Origin: a virus
Length of the DNA stretch: 45,485 bases
IMG/VR virus record: IMGVR_UViG_3300013306_000007
Location: 1 to 45,485 of that record
Strand: one strand, 5' to 3'
The position numbers were made by a program, and so were the translations under genes. The notes beneath the pieces were generated by a model. That model was not told the origin of the DNA and searched no databases. It saw nothing but the letters and a program-made list of their open reading frames with translations. Positions 30,322-38,107 of the stretch are shown piece by piece; within the stretch, counting starts at the first letter, position 1; every line of letters starts with the position of its first letter.

Positions 30322-31112
30322 TGGCGACCCAGAAGCGCAAGACAGCCCGTGCAGTTACGCCAAATTTAGGTGTAGAAGCCGCGTATAAGCGCGAGCTGGA
30401 CAAACTCATCGCCGAGATGTCGAACAGCTTCGAATACTGGGTAGCGGCTGCGTACAAGGCGAATCCGCCGCGCATGGAAGTGGCAATGGATGCCCTCCCC
30501 TCTTCGGAACTGGCCAAGAAGATCGCCGCCATCGGCAAGCGCTGGATCAAGAAGTTCGACGATATGTCGACCAAGATTGCGACGAAGTTTGCCGAGTCTG
30601 GGCGCAAGGCTACTGACAGTTCATTTCAGTCGGCGCTCAAGGATTCCGGATGGGCTGTCAAGTTCCAGGTTACGCCGGTCATGCGTGACGCCATGAATGC
30701 GACGATTGAGGAAAATGTGTCGCTGATTAAATCGATTCCTCAGGAATATCTGACCGATGTCCAAGGTACGGTTATGCGTGGATTTTCCCAAGGTCGCGAT
30801 CTGAAGGCTATCAGCGATGAGCTTCAAAAGCGGTATGGCGTGACTAAGCGACGGGCCGCACTTATCGCCAGGGACCAATCGAATAAGTTGACGGCGACCG
30901 TCACCCAAGCTCGCCGCGTTGAGCTTGGCCTGTTTGATGCCATCTGGGTGCATTCGGGTGGCGGCAAAGAGCCGCGCCCGTCTCACGTCAAGGCAGGCAA
31001 GGATAAGCGCAAGTTCGATGTCCGCGAAGGGTGCCTGATCGACGGGCATTACATCCTGCCAGGTCAAGAGATCAATTGCCGTTGCTCATCGCGAACCGTC
31101 CTCCCCTTCTAG
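30321..31112 (+). CDS. MuF-like minor head protein
   Basis: A 263-residue protein starting at GTG 30321, overlapping the portal stop by one base. The C-terminal MuF domain is clear: RRAALIARDQSNKLTATV, WVHSGGGKEPRPSHV and a final GQEINCRCSSRTVLPF. MuF proteins associate with the portal and enter the head early in assembly. No toxin domain is fused at the C-terminus. Confidence 0.88.
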   Translation: MATQKRKTARAVTPNLGVEAAYKRELDKLIAEMSNSFEYWVAAAYKANPPRMEVAMDALPSSELAKKIAAIGKRWIKKFDDMSTKIATKFAESGRKATDSSFQSALKDSGWAVKFQVTPVMRDAMNATIEENVSLIKSIPQEYLTDVQGTVMRGFSQGRDLKAISDELQKRYGVTKRRAALIARDQSNKLTATVTQARRVELGLFDAIWVHSGGGKEPRPSHVKAGKDKRKFDVREGCLIDGHYILPGQEINCRCSSRTVLPF

Positions 31113-31113
31113 C

Positions 31114-31142
31114 TTGACATAGTGATTATCCTAATCCATCAT
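31114..31142 (+). promoter_or_regulatory. promoter-operator site I inside the late region
   Basis: TTGACATAGTGATTAT (31114-31129), 17-nt spacer, CATCAT (31137-31142). The motif starts one base after the MuF stop and reads into four small non-structural genes. It is an early-type promoter between head genes. Confidence 0.75.
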
Positions 31143-31183
31143 CTCCTTGCGCTGATTTGGCGTAATGACAGGAGATAATCAGC

Positions 31184-31516
31184 ATGAGCAAAGATTTCAA
31201 TATGGCCGAAGCGCGAGCGCTAATGGACAAGATGGCGATGGAAGATCCTGAGGGATTCGTCCGTGCTGTCGCTGGCGGAAAAACAGAAAAAGAAAGCGCC
31301 GAATATTACGCTCAGATCGAGCGCGCCCAAGGTGGCGGCCCGATGCTCAGCATGTCTCTGCGCGACTACTTTGCGGCAGCAGCTGCAACAGGCTTCGCTT
31401 CAAATCAGGAGTGGATGCGGCACGCTAGCGATCGCACTGGCAAGCAGGCAGATGAATGTGTGGCAATCGGCGCATATGAAATCGCCGACGCTATGCTGTT
31501 GGAGCGTGCGAAATGA
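31184..31516 (+). CDS. hypothetical accessory protein, 110 aa
   Basis: Preceded by GACAGGAG, the ribosome site used by the early genes. It contains SMSLRDYFAAAAATGF and ends EIADAMLLER, the pattern of a very common small phage protein found near other non-structural genes. It is not a virion-type protein, which marks the start of the inserted cassette. Confidence 0.75.
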   Translation: MSKDFNMAEARALMDKMAMEDPEGFVRAVAGGKTEKESAEYYAQIERAQGGGPMLSMSLRDYFAAAAATGFASNQEWMRHASDRTGKQADECVAIGAYEIADAMLLERAK

Positions 31517-31830
31517 GCAAGCATACGCCTGGGCCTTGGTTCCACGAAGTTCACGAATTGCCGCTTAATAATGGCAAAGTTATCAGCATCCAGACGCGAA
31601 AGACCTTTGATGCGGATGAAGAGGATGATGATCCGACACTTGCCGGCATCTATTCGCTAGATCCAGTCGACTTCGCCAACGCCAGCCTAATCGCCGCCGC
31701 GCCGGATCTGCTTGAGGCGCTTGAGGAAATGGTGCTTTCATTAGCGCAGTTCGAGATTTACGAATATCAGGGCTTCGCAATCGAAGCCGCTCGCAAAGCC
31801 ATCGCCCGCGCAAAAGGAGAACCCCAATGA
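31513..31830 (+). CDS. hypothetical accessory protein (HTPGPW family)
   Basis: A 105-residue protein starting KHTPGPWF, with NASLIAAAPDLLEALEE in the middle and AARKAIARAKGE at the end, the typical layout of a widespread phage protein of unknown role. ATGA overlap at both ends. Confidence 0.78.
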   Translation: MSKHTPGPWFHEVHELPLNNGKVISIQTRKTFDADEEDDDPTLAGIYSLDPVDFANASLIAAAPDLLEALEEMVLSLAQFEIYEYQGFAIEAARKAIARAKGEPQ

Positions 31831-32453
31831 AACTGGTTGATATTTTGGCTCGGGAGTTAAGTGAATGGGTGGCCTGGGGCGAAAAGATCGTTCAGGACGA
31901 TGACGGCTATATCGTTGCGTTTGAAACTGACGCCGAACTTAAATGCGTTGATGGTGACTGGAAAGGCCCGAGCTGCGATCCTATTTGCGTGCTTGATCTG
32001 GCCGACGACTACAAAACCTCCATCGTCACCCGCGCCCAATGGCAGGCCGCAGTCGATGCGTTGAAGGCTGAGAAGGAGTTCGCGCCTTTTGATTTCAGTG
32101 GTCCTGTTCTCGATTATGGCCCGAAAGAGTGGACCGGCGAAGGCCTGCCGCCGCGCGGAACAAAATGCGAAGTCCAGCCATGGAAAGAACATGAAGCTCC
32201 ATGGGTAGAAGTTGAATTTATCGCTAGCTGGCTTGCGCCGAATGGACTGACATACAGCTGGGTTCACACGGGCTATGGATGGAAAGAACCGCAGATGTTC
32301 CGGTTCCGCCCAATTCGTACTCCAGAGCAGATCGAGCAGGAAATCAGCTACAGAGCAATCTGTCAGTTGATGGATGATCTTGATATCCCTTCCGCTATAG
32401 CTGCGCGTGCATACGATCTCGGCTATCGCAAATTCGAAATCGTGGAGGAGTGA
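31827..32453 (+). CDS. hypothetical accessory protein, 208 aa
   Basis: A 208-residue protein from ATG 31827 (ATGA). The middle (GEGLPPRGTKCEV; ASWLAPNGLTYSWV; FRFRPIRTPEQIEQE) matches a family of mosaic phage proteins with a small beta-barrel and a C-terminal helix (AICQLMDDLDIPSAIAARAYD). Function unknown. Confidence 0.7.
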   Translation: MKLVDILARELSEWVAWGEKIVQDDDGYIVAFETDAELKCVDGDWKGPSCDPICVLDLADDYKTSIVTRAQWQAAVDALKAEKEFAPFDFSGPVLDYGPKEWTGEGLPPRGTKCEVQPWKEHEAPWVEVEFIASWLAPNGLTYSWVHTGYGWKEPQMFRFRPIRTPEQIEQEISYRAICQLMDDLDIPSAIAARAYDLGYRKFEIVEE

Positions 32454-32455
32454 GC

Positions 32456-32608
32456 GTGAAGTCGATTCAGCTAATAATGTGTTCACTTTTCTTCCTTGAA
32501 CCTGCATTTATCCGCTGCCTTCTTGGTCGCTCGCCTATAGCTCAAAAAACCAGAGCGCTGATCATGCACGACCGCTCACTTACTGATTATCATCGCGACC
32601 TTCGCTAA
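32456..32608 (+). CDS. hypothetical small protein, 50 aa
   Basis: GTG 32456 has GGAGGAG just upstream, overlapping the previous stop. The N-terminus is hydrophobic (IQLIMCSLFFLEPAFI) and the C-terminus polar. It is probably the last gene of the accessory cassette. Confidence 0.5.
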   Translation: MKSIQLIMCSLFFLEPAFIRCLLGRSPIAQKTRALIMHDRSLTDYHRDLR

Positions 32609-32670
32609 TCCTCTCCCCGCAGCATCGCGAGCTATTGAACTCACTCAAAAGCTCGCGCATACTGCAATCC

Positions 32671-33975
32671 ATGAAAAAACCTGGCCCTATTCTTGCATTT
32701 GATCGTGGATCTGTTCGCTCTTACGACGCGGATGGTCGGCTGCATGTTGCGCTGACGAATATCAGCAAGGCGAATGTGAGTCCTTACTACGGCAGCGAGA
32801 TCCCAGGCTTCGCGCAACTCGGCCTAGATCCAGCACGCATCTACAAGTTGTGGCGCGATCCTGCCGAGCTTGAGAAAGGCGCCAGCACGTTCCGCAATCT
32901 GCCTATCCTGCGCCGTCACATTCAGGTCAGCGCCGACGATCCGAGCAAGGAAGACGTGGTTGGCAGCATTGGCAGCGACGTGGCATTCAATGCTCCCTAC
33001 CTTTGCGCCTCTATCTGTATTTGGGATTCTGAGGCGATTGCAGGCGTTGAATCAGGCCAGATTGCCGAGCTATCCCCTGCTTACCGTTACGTGCCAGAGA
33101 TGACGCCAGGCAGCACTCCTGATGGCGAGGCCTACGATGGGCGCATGACCAATATTCTCGGCAACCACCTGGCAACCGTTGAAGTCGGTCGGTCAGGTCC
33201 GGATGTCGTCGTTGCAGACTCAGCACCTTTACCACCAAAACAGGAAACCCCTGCTATGAAACCCACCAAACTGGGCCTAGCCCTGAAATTGGCGCTTTCG
33301 GCGGCATCCCCGAAGATCGCTCAGGACTCCAGTCTTGGTGCGCTCGTAGGGAAGGCCGCCAAGAAGTCGTTCGATAAGTCTGCATTCCGCGCCAAGGTAG
33401 TGGCGATGGATTCGGATATGGACAACGAGAACCTGGATGCTTTGATCGATTCCATCCTGGATGTCGAGCAGAATCCTGAACCTGAAAAGCCAACTGCAAT
33501 CGGTGGCGATGAACCTGCTGATGGCGCTGCTGCTGAAGTGATCAATTTCCTGCAAGGTAAAGGCCTGTCGCCTGAAGACCTGGACGCAGTGAGCGGCATG
33601 CTGTCGAAGATCGGCGCGCCCGCCGCTACCGATGAGGATCCTGATGCGATGAGCAAAGAAGACGTGAACACCGCCATGGACTCGTTGAGCAAGAAATTGA
33701 CCACTGAACTGACCAAGCAATTCCGTGACCTTGAAGTCGCCAAGTCAGCCGTGCGCTCGACTGTCGGAGACGTTATCGGCATGGACTCCGCTGCTGGCGT
33801 CTACCGCTTCGCGCTGGATCACCTGAAGGTCGATCACAAGGACATGCCAGACGCCGGTCTTGGCAGCCTGTACAAAGTTGCCAGTGAGCGTAATGCTACT
33901 CCGGCTGTCGTCAACACCATCGCCGCTGATGCCGCGATTGCCTCGGCAATCCCTGGCCTCGACCGCTTTTCCTAA
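32671..33975 (+). CDS. DUF2213 head protein, probable protease plus scaffold
   Basis: A 434-residue protein from ATG 32671 (TTG 32635 is less likely). Residues 1-190 are a DUF2213 domain (AFDRGSVRSYDADGRLHVAL; FRNLPILRRHIQVSADDPSK; GQIAELSPAYRY), regarded as a prohead-protease-like family. The rest is acidic and helical, scaffold-like (DSILDVEQNPEPEK; AMDSLSKKLTTELTKQF). An in-frame ATG at 33256 with AGGAA upstream could start a separate scaffold, as in lambda C/Nu3. Confidence 0.82.
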   Translation: MKKPGPILAFDRGSVRSYDADGRLHVALTNISKANVSPYYGSEIPGFAQLGLDPARIYKLWRDPAELEKGASTFRNLPILRRHIQVSADDPSKEDVVGSIGSDVAFNAPYLCASICIWDSEAIAGVESGQIAELSPAYRYVPEMTPGSTPDGEAYDGRMTNILGNHLATVEVGRSGPDVVVADSAPLPPKQETPAMKPTKLGLALKLALSAASPKIAQDSSLGALVGKAAKKSFDKSAFRAKVVAMDSDMDNENLDALIDSILDVEQNPEPEKPTAIGGDEPADGAAAEVINFLQGKGLSPEDLDAVSGMLSKIGAPAATDEDPDAMSKEDVNTAMDSLSKKLTTELTKQFRDLEVAKSAVRSTVGDVIGMDSAAGVYRFALDHLKVDHKDMPDAGLGSLYKVASERNATPAVVNTIAADAAIASAIPGLDRFS

Positions 33976-33987
33976 GGAGTAGCCATC

Positions 33988-34704
33988 ATGACTGCTGGTT
34001 TCCAAAGAACCGTAAACTTGCAACAGGCGGCCGCCGTAGCTGGTGACTTCGCCTCTGCAAACCCTCGCGCATCCGTGGTCGGCCATGAAGGCACCCTGGT
34101 TGCTGGTGCCACTGGCGTTACCGTCGCTCGATTCGGCTGGGCGACCTCTGCTGGCCTAGTGTCTAACACCGGTCAGAATGCGCCAACCGGTTTCGTGCAT
34201 CGCCGTCAAGGCTCAGCGCTGATCACCACTTATCTGGGCGAAACGTCGAACCTGATCCCTCAGGGCTTCGAAGTTACGCTGATGCTGAGTGGCGATTACT
34301 GGGTTGCTCCGACTGCTCAAGTAACTGTCGGCCAGAAGGTTTTCGCTAACCTAGGCGACGGCACCATTCTGGGCGGCGCTGCTGGTGCGACCATCGCTGG
34401 CTTCGTTGGTACTGCGAGCTTCGCGACCAACGTGATGACCGTGACTGTCGTAACTTCCGGCACCGTCGACGTGAACGATGTTGTGACTTCGGCTGGCGTT
34501 GCTGCCGGCACCTACGTTACCGCGCAACTCACCGGTACTCCAGGCGGCGTCGGCACCTACAGCCTGTCCACCTCTCCGGGTACTATCACGGCTCAGGCGG
34601 TTACGACCACCAGCCACGTAGAAACCCAATTCACAATCACCGGCTTCCCTGTCGGCGGCACTGGTGCCGTTGGCGAGTTGGCTGTAATGTCCCGTCCGGC
34701 TTAA
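33988..34704 (+). CDS. head decoration/cement-like protein
   Basis: A 238-residue protein just before the major capsid gene. It is Gly/Ala/Thr/Val rich and beta-structured, with an internal insertion of repeat-like strands (TASFATNVMTVTVVTSG; TPGGVGTYSLSTSPGTI) resembling a small immunoglobulin or fibre-like domain. Position and the VARFGWAT pattern fit structural cement proteins. GGAG precedes the ATG. Confidence 0.75.
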   Translation: MTAGFQRTVNLQQAAAVAGDFASANPRASVVGHEGTLVAGATGVTVARFGWATSAGLVSNTGQNAPTGFVHRRQGSALITTYLGETSNLIPQGFEVTLMLSGDYWVAPTAQVTVGQKVFANLGDGTILGGAAGATIAGFVGTASFATNVMTVTVVTSGTVDVNDVVTSAGVAAGTYVTAQLTGTPGGVGTYSLSTSPGTITAQAVTTTSHVETQFTITGFPVGGTGAVGELAVMSRPA

Positions 34705-34714
34705 GGAGCTGATC

Positions 34715-35794
34715 ATGGATCCAAGAATGAAAGCCTTGCTGGAACGCGCAGGCATTGCGTTTGACTCCAGCTTCGGGCAAACCCGCATGCTGCCGGAAGG
34801 TCGTGGTTATCGCGATATCGTTGGCGTTGCCAATGACGGCGCCCTGGTCGCGATGGACGCCGCATTCCCGTTGATCACCAACAGCAACAGCGGCATCCCT
34901 GCGATGCTGTCCACCTACATCGATCCTAAGTTGATCGAAGTACTGGTAGCGCCGATGAAGGCCGCCGAAGCTGCCGGCGGTGAGCGCAAGTACGGCGATT
35001 GGACCACCCGAACCGCGATGTTCCCTGTGATCGAATCCACTGGTGAAGCTACCAGCTACGGCGATTACAACAACAGCGGCTCGAGCGGCGCCAACTTCCA
35101 GTTTCCGCAACGCCAGTCGTATCACTACCAGACCATCACCCAGTGGGGCGAGCGCGAGCTTGCAGATGCTGGCCTGGCAAAGATCGACTACGCGGCGCGC
35201 CTGAACATCGCGTCGGCCTTGACTCTGAACAAGTTTCAGAACAAGACCTACCTGTTCGGCGTCTCCGGCCTCCAGAACTACGGCATGCTGAACGACCCGG
35301 CATTGCCTGCTGATCTGACGCCGATCACCAAGGCGGCCACCGGTACTGCATGGATCCTGCCGAACGGCAACATCAACGCAACCGCCGTCGAAGTGCAGCG
35401 CGATATCTCCAAAATGTTCTTCACCCTGCAAGCCACCACGAATGGCCTGCTGGAAACCACCGACAAGATCGTGCTGATCATGTCGCCGCAGTCCTCTGTG
35501 GCGCTGACCATCACCGATGCTTTTAACGTCAACGTGGCGGACATCCTGAAGAAGACCTATCCGAACATGGAGATCCGCACTGTTCCTGAGTACGCCACTG
35601 CTGGCGGCCAGAAGGTTCAGATGGTGATCGAAGAGTTCGAAGGTCAGCGCACCTGGGACGCATCGTTCACGGAGAAATTCCGTGCGCATCCGATCATTCA
35701 GGAAATGTCGGCATTCCGTCAGAAGAAGTCGGCAGGCACCTGGGGCGCAGTAATTGCACGCCCAATGTTCGTTCAGGGCATGCTCGGCGTGTAA
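34715..35794 (+). CDS. major capsid protein (DUF2184 type)
   Basis: A 359-residue protein whose body (STYIDPKLIEVLVAPMKAAE; RQSYHYQTITQWGERELADAG; FLFGVSGLQNYG-like LFGVSGLQ) is the DUF2184 family, an HK97-fold capsid protein. It follows DUF2213 and the cement gene, has an AAGGAG ribosome site and is closed by a terminator, as for a highly expressed gene. Confidence 0.9.
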   Translation: MDPRMKALLERAGIAFDSSFGQTRMLPEGRGYRDIVGVANDGALVAMDAAFPLITNSNSGIPAMLSTYIDPKLIEVLVAPMKAAEAAGGERKYGDWTTRTAMFPVIESTGEATSYGDYNNSGSSGANFQFPQRQSYHYQTITQWGERELADAGLAKIDYAARLNIASALTLNKFQNKTYLFGVSGLQNYGMLNDPALPADLTPITKAATGTAWILPNGNINATAVEVQRDISKMFFTLQATTNGLLETTDKIVLIMSPQSSVALTITDAFNVNVADILKKTYPNMEIRTVPEYATAGGQKVQMVIEEFEGQRTWDASFTEKFRAHPIIQEMSAFRQKKSAGTWGAVIARPMFVQGMLGV

Positions 35795-35813
35795 CTGTTA
35801 TCGCGACAACCAA

Positions 35814-35842
35814 AACGCCCGACTAATCCTCGGGCGTTTTTT
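35814..35842 (+). terminator. intrinsic terminator after major capsid gene
   Basis: ACGCCCGA/TCGGGCGT perfect 8-bp stem with 7-nt loop and six T. It probably lets capsid mRNA exceed the downstream tail genes. A TATGCT-containing stretch near 35850-35885 may restart transcription. Confidence 0.92.
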
Positions 35843-35921
35843 ATGCATGATTTGCGCCAAGTGGCGGCAGATAGTATGCTCAGGCCTTAATCAAAAAATG
35901 CGCTTGACGGAGATATTTGTT

Positions 35922-36272
35922 ATGTCGAAAGAAGTTGTGATTGGTTGCCGTCATCCTTGCGGTATCGTTCTCGACCTGGTTAATGCCTCCGGTCAAGATA
36001 TCAAGGTCAAACTGAATGGCCAGAATTCCGCGCAGGAAGGCAGTCCGATTATCCTGCTTAGCGAGCGCGATTACGGAATCACCTATGTCGATGGTGATTT
36101 TTGGGCAGCCTGGAAAGAACTGTTCAAGGATTATGCGCCGCTGAAAACCGGCATGATCTTCGAAGCCAAAGACGAACGTGACGCCAAGGCTGTCCACAAG
36201 GAAGTCAAGGGCGAGAAGACCGGGCACGAGCCGATGCCGCAAGAAGGCAATGGCGTCAAGAAGGCGGATTAA
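35922..36272 (+). CDS. hypothetical head/neck protein, 116 aa
   Basis: From ATG 35922 with CGGAG before it (ATG 35898 is an alternative). It is a compact beta protein at the start (KEVVIGCRHPCGIVLDLV; DIKVKLNGQ) with a charged, Lys/Glu-rich disordered tail (KEVKGEKTGHEP). Lies between capsid and DUF4054 genes; probably a minor head protein. Confidence 0.65.
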   Translation: MSKEVVIGCRHPCGIVLDLVNASGQDIKVKLNGQNSAQEGSPIILLSERDYGITYVDGDFWAAWKELFKDYAPLKTGMIFEAKDERDAKAVHKEVKGEKTGHEPMPQEGNGVKKAD

Positions 36273-36275
36273 TTC

Positions 36276-36677
36276 ATGGCCGTCGTCGTCTTCGATCCTG
36301 CCGCATTCAAACTGGCCTACCCGGCGTTCGCCGCTGTCAGCGATGCTCTGCTGACCAACTACTTCAGCCTAGCAACGCTGTACCTGTCGAACACTGATTG
36401 CAGCATCGTCCAAGACATTCAGAAGCGGACCACTCTGCTCTGGCTGCTGACGGCCCACATCGCCTACCTGAGTGGCTCGCTTAACCCTGGCAATACTCCA
36501 GGCCTAGTTGGCCGGGTTTCCAGCGCAACCGAGGGCAGCGTGTCGGTTAGCGTTGATTTCCCGACTACTCCTGGTGCGGCCTGGTTCAGCATGTCGCAGT
36601 GGGGGAGTATGTACTGGCAAGCGGTGCTTCCGTATCGCAGCTTCCGGTATCGTCCTCGCGCTACGTGTATTCGCTGA
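36276..36677 (+). CDS. head-tail connector (DUF4054)
   Basis: A 133-residue protein with the DUF4054 signature: FDPAAFKLAYPAFAAVSDALL at the start, RTTLLWLLTAHIAYL in the middle and a Trp-rich end (AAWFSMSQWGSMYWQ). These act as adaptor proteins below the portal. Couples to the next gene by TGATG. Confidence 0.85.
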   Translation: MAVVVFDPAAFKLAYPAFAAVSDALLTNYFSLATLYLSNTDCSIVQDIQKRTTLLWLLTAHIAYLSGSLNPGNTPGLVGRVSSATEGSVSVSVDFPTTPGAAWFSMSQWGSMYWQAVLPYRSFRYRPRATCIR

Positions 36678-37216
36678 TGGCTACTCTTTCTGGTGGTGCC
36701 AACCTATCGAAAATCCTTGCCCAAATAGGCAGCGATGCAAAGGGGGGCCTGACAGTTGGTTTCCTTGAGGGCGCCACCTACCCGGACGGCACCTCCGTTG
36801 CTCAGGTAGCCTTCTGGAACGAATTTGGTCATGGTGGCAACTTTCCTGCGCCGCCTCGTCCATTCTTCCGCAAGATGATTGCCGATGAATCTGGTGGCTG
36901 GAGCGTCAAGCTTTCCAAGGCGCTCAAGCATTTCGATTACGATGCGGAGAAAGCTTTGCGAGTAATGGGCGAGGACATCAAGGGCGCGCTACAGGAAAGC
37001 ATCAGCACCATTGAAGGCCCGGAACTCTCCCCTACTACGCTCATGCTCCGAAAAACCTTCGGTAACAATCCTGGCGATATCCGCCTGACTGATGTTCTAG
37101 AGGCTCAGAGGATGGTTGCTGAGGGCAAAGAAGGTGCGACCGGAACTCAGGCTAAACCTCTTGTCTGGACCGGACACATGCTGAATAGCGTCGATTATGA
37201 GGTGAAAACTCCATGA
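36677..37216 (+). CDS. HK97 gp10-like neck/tail-completion protein
   Basis: A 179-residue protein; ATG 36677 shares TGATG with the DUF4054 stop, so sequence upstream in the frame is not coding. Contains VGFLEGATYPDGTSVAQVAFWNEFG and PPRPFFRKMIAD, and ends LVWTGHMLNSVDYEV, characteristic of phage proteins of the gp10/virion morphogenesis group. Confidence 0.8.
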   Translation: MATLSGGANLSKILAQIGSDAKGGLTVGFLEGATYPDGTSVAQVAFWNEFGHGGNFPAPPRPFFRKMIADESGGWSVKLSKALKHFDYDAEKALRVMGEDIKGALQESISTIEGPELSPTTLMLRKTFGNNPGDIRLTDVLEAQRMVAEGKEGATGTQAKPLVWTGHMLNSVDYEVKTP

Positions 37217-37599
37217 ATCTCAGGGGCATCGCCAACGCCGCAATCCAAGTTGTCAACCCGAATATTTCGATTGTGGTCAGCGTTCCGAATGGATACACAA
37301 TCGATCCGGACACACTGTTCCAGACTCCGGCATTCACCACTGTAACGGCTCCCGGTAACGTCCAGGCTCTCGATGGCGACGACCTGAAGCAGATTGCAGG
37401 CCTCAACATGCAAGGCCAGATCCGCGCCGTGTATCTGTATGGCGCAATTGCTGGGCTGGTCAAGCCAGACGCTCAGCCATCAGCCGTTCTGACATTCGCT
37501 CACGGAGGCCTATCCGGCGACTGGGGCGTATTCAAGGTGCTGGAGACCTGGCAGGACTGGTGCAAGGTGGCCGTTGTTTATCAGGTGCCTGCGCCATGA
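37213..37599 (+). CDS. neck protein, probable head-tail stopper
   Basis: A 128-residue protein coupled by ATGA on both sides. It is beta-rich (NISIVVSVPNGYTI; QIRAVYLYGAIAG) and ends in VLETWQDWCKVAVVYQV, a feature of neck proteins found between gp10-like and neck-terminator genes. Assignment is by position and pattern. Confidence 0.65.
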   Translation: MNLRGIANAAIQVVNPNISIVVSVPNGYTIDPDTLFQTPAFTTVTAPGNVQALDGDDLKQIAGLNMQGQIRAVYLYGAIAGLVKPDAQPSAVLTFAHGGLSGDWGVFKVLETWQDWCKVAVVYQVPAP

Positions 37600-38102
37600 C
37601 TATTAGCGCTGCAATCGTAGCTACTCAGCAATTCCTTCAGCCTTTGATGCCTGCTGGCACGAAGATCGTGCGCGGCCAGGCTAATGGCGTGCCTCAGCCT
37701 CTGCCGCCATCGATAGTTATTACCGAAGTCGGCAAGCCTCAATATACGACTACTCGCGCAAAACTGAATTCGATCACTGGGCAGATGACCTATCTACAAC
37801 CTGTCCAGCTACGCCTGCAACTCGACTTCTATGGACTTGCCGCTGGTGAGATGTCGGGCATTGCAACCACCATGCTGCGCAGCTTATACGCTACCGAGAG
37901 CTTCCCTGATGGCGTCGAGCCACTCTACTGCACAGATGGATTCCAGGCTCCACTGACAACCGGTGAAAAGCAATATGAAGCCCGTTGGACCATGGACCTA
38001 TTCGTGCAGTACAATGCCCCAGTAATCGTTGGTCAAGAATCGTTTATTCATGTTGGCGAGATCACTGTAGATCCTGTCGACATAACCATACCCGTGGAGT
38101 GA
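37596..38102 (+). CDS. neck/tail terminator protein (LIC_12616 type)
   Basis: A 168-residue protein from ATG 37596 (ATGA overlap). PLPPSIVITEVGKPQYTTTR, then YLQPVQLRLQLDFYG, match the phage neck terminator family. It caps the tail tube and joins it to the head. Confidence 0.75.
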   Translation: MTISAAIVATQQFLQPLMPAGTKIVRGQANGVPQPLPPSIVITEVGKPQYTTTRAKLNSITGQMTYLQPVQLRLQLDFYGLAAGEMSGIATTMLRSLYATESFPDGVEPLYCTDGFQAPLTTGEKQYEARWTMDLFVQYNAPVIVGQESFIHVGEITVDPVDITIPVE

Positions 38103-38107
38103 GACGC

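Noticed and set aside
31857-32507. Minus-strand frame of 216 codons opposite the accessory gene
   Set aside because: Plus-strand genes show ATGA coupling and recognisable phage-family patterns; the reverse frame has none.
31839-32608. Toxin-antitoxin pair in the accessory cassette
   Set aside because: No toxin or antitoxin family pattern is visible; the gene order and sizes alone are not enough.
34637-35689. Long reverse-strand open frame (350 codons) across the cement and capsid genes
   Set aside because: Shadow of the major capsid gene. No ribosome site, composition unlike a protein, and capsid family recognition on the plus strand is secure.
36508-36768. Plus-strand 86-codon frame across the DUF4054/gp10 boundary
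   Set aside because: Out-of-frame overlap of two well-supported genes that share TGATG.
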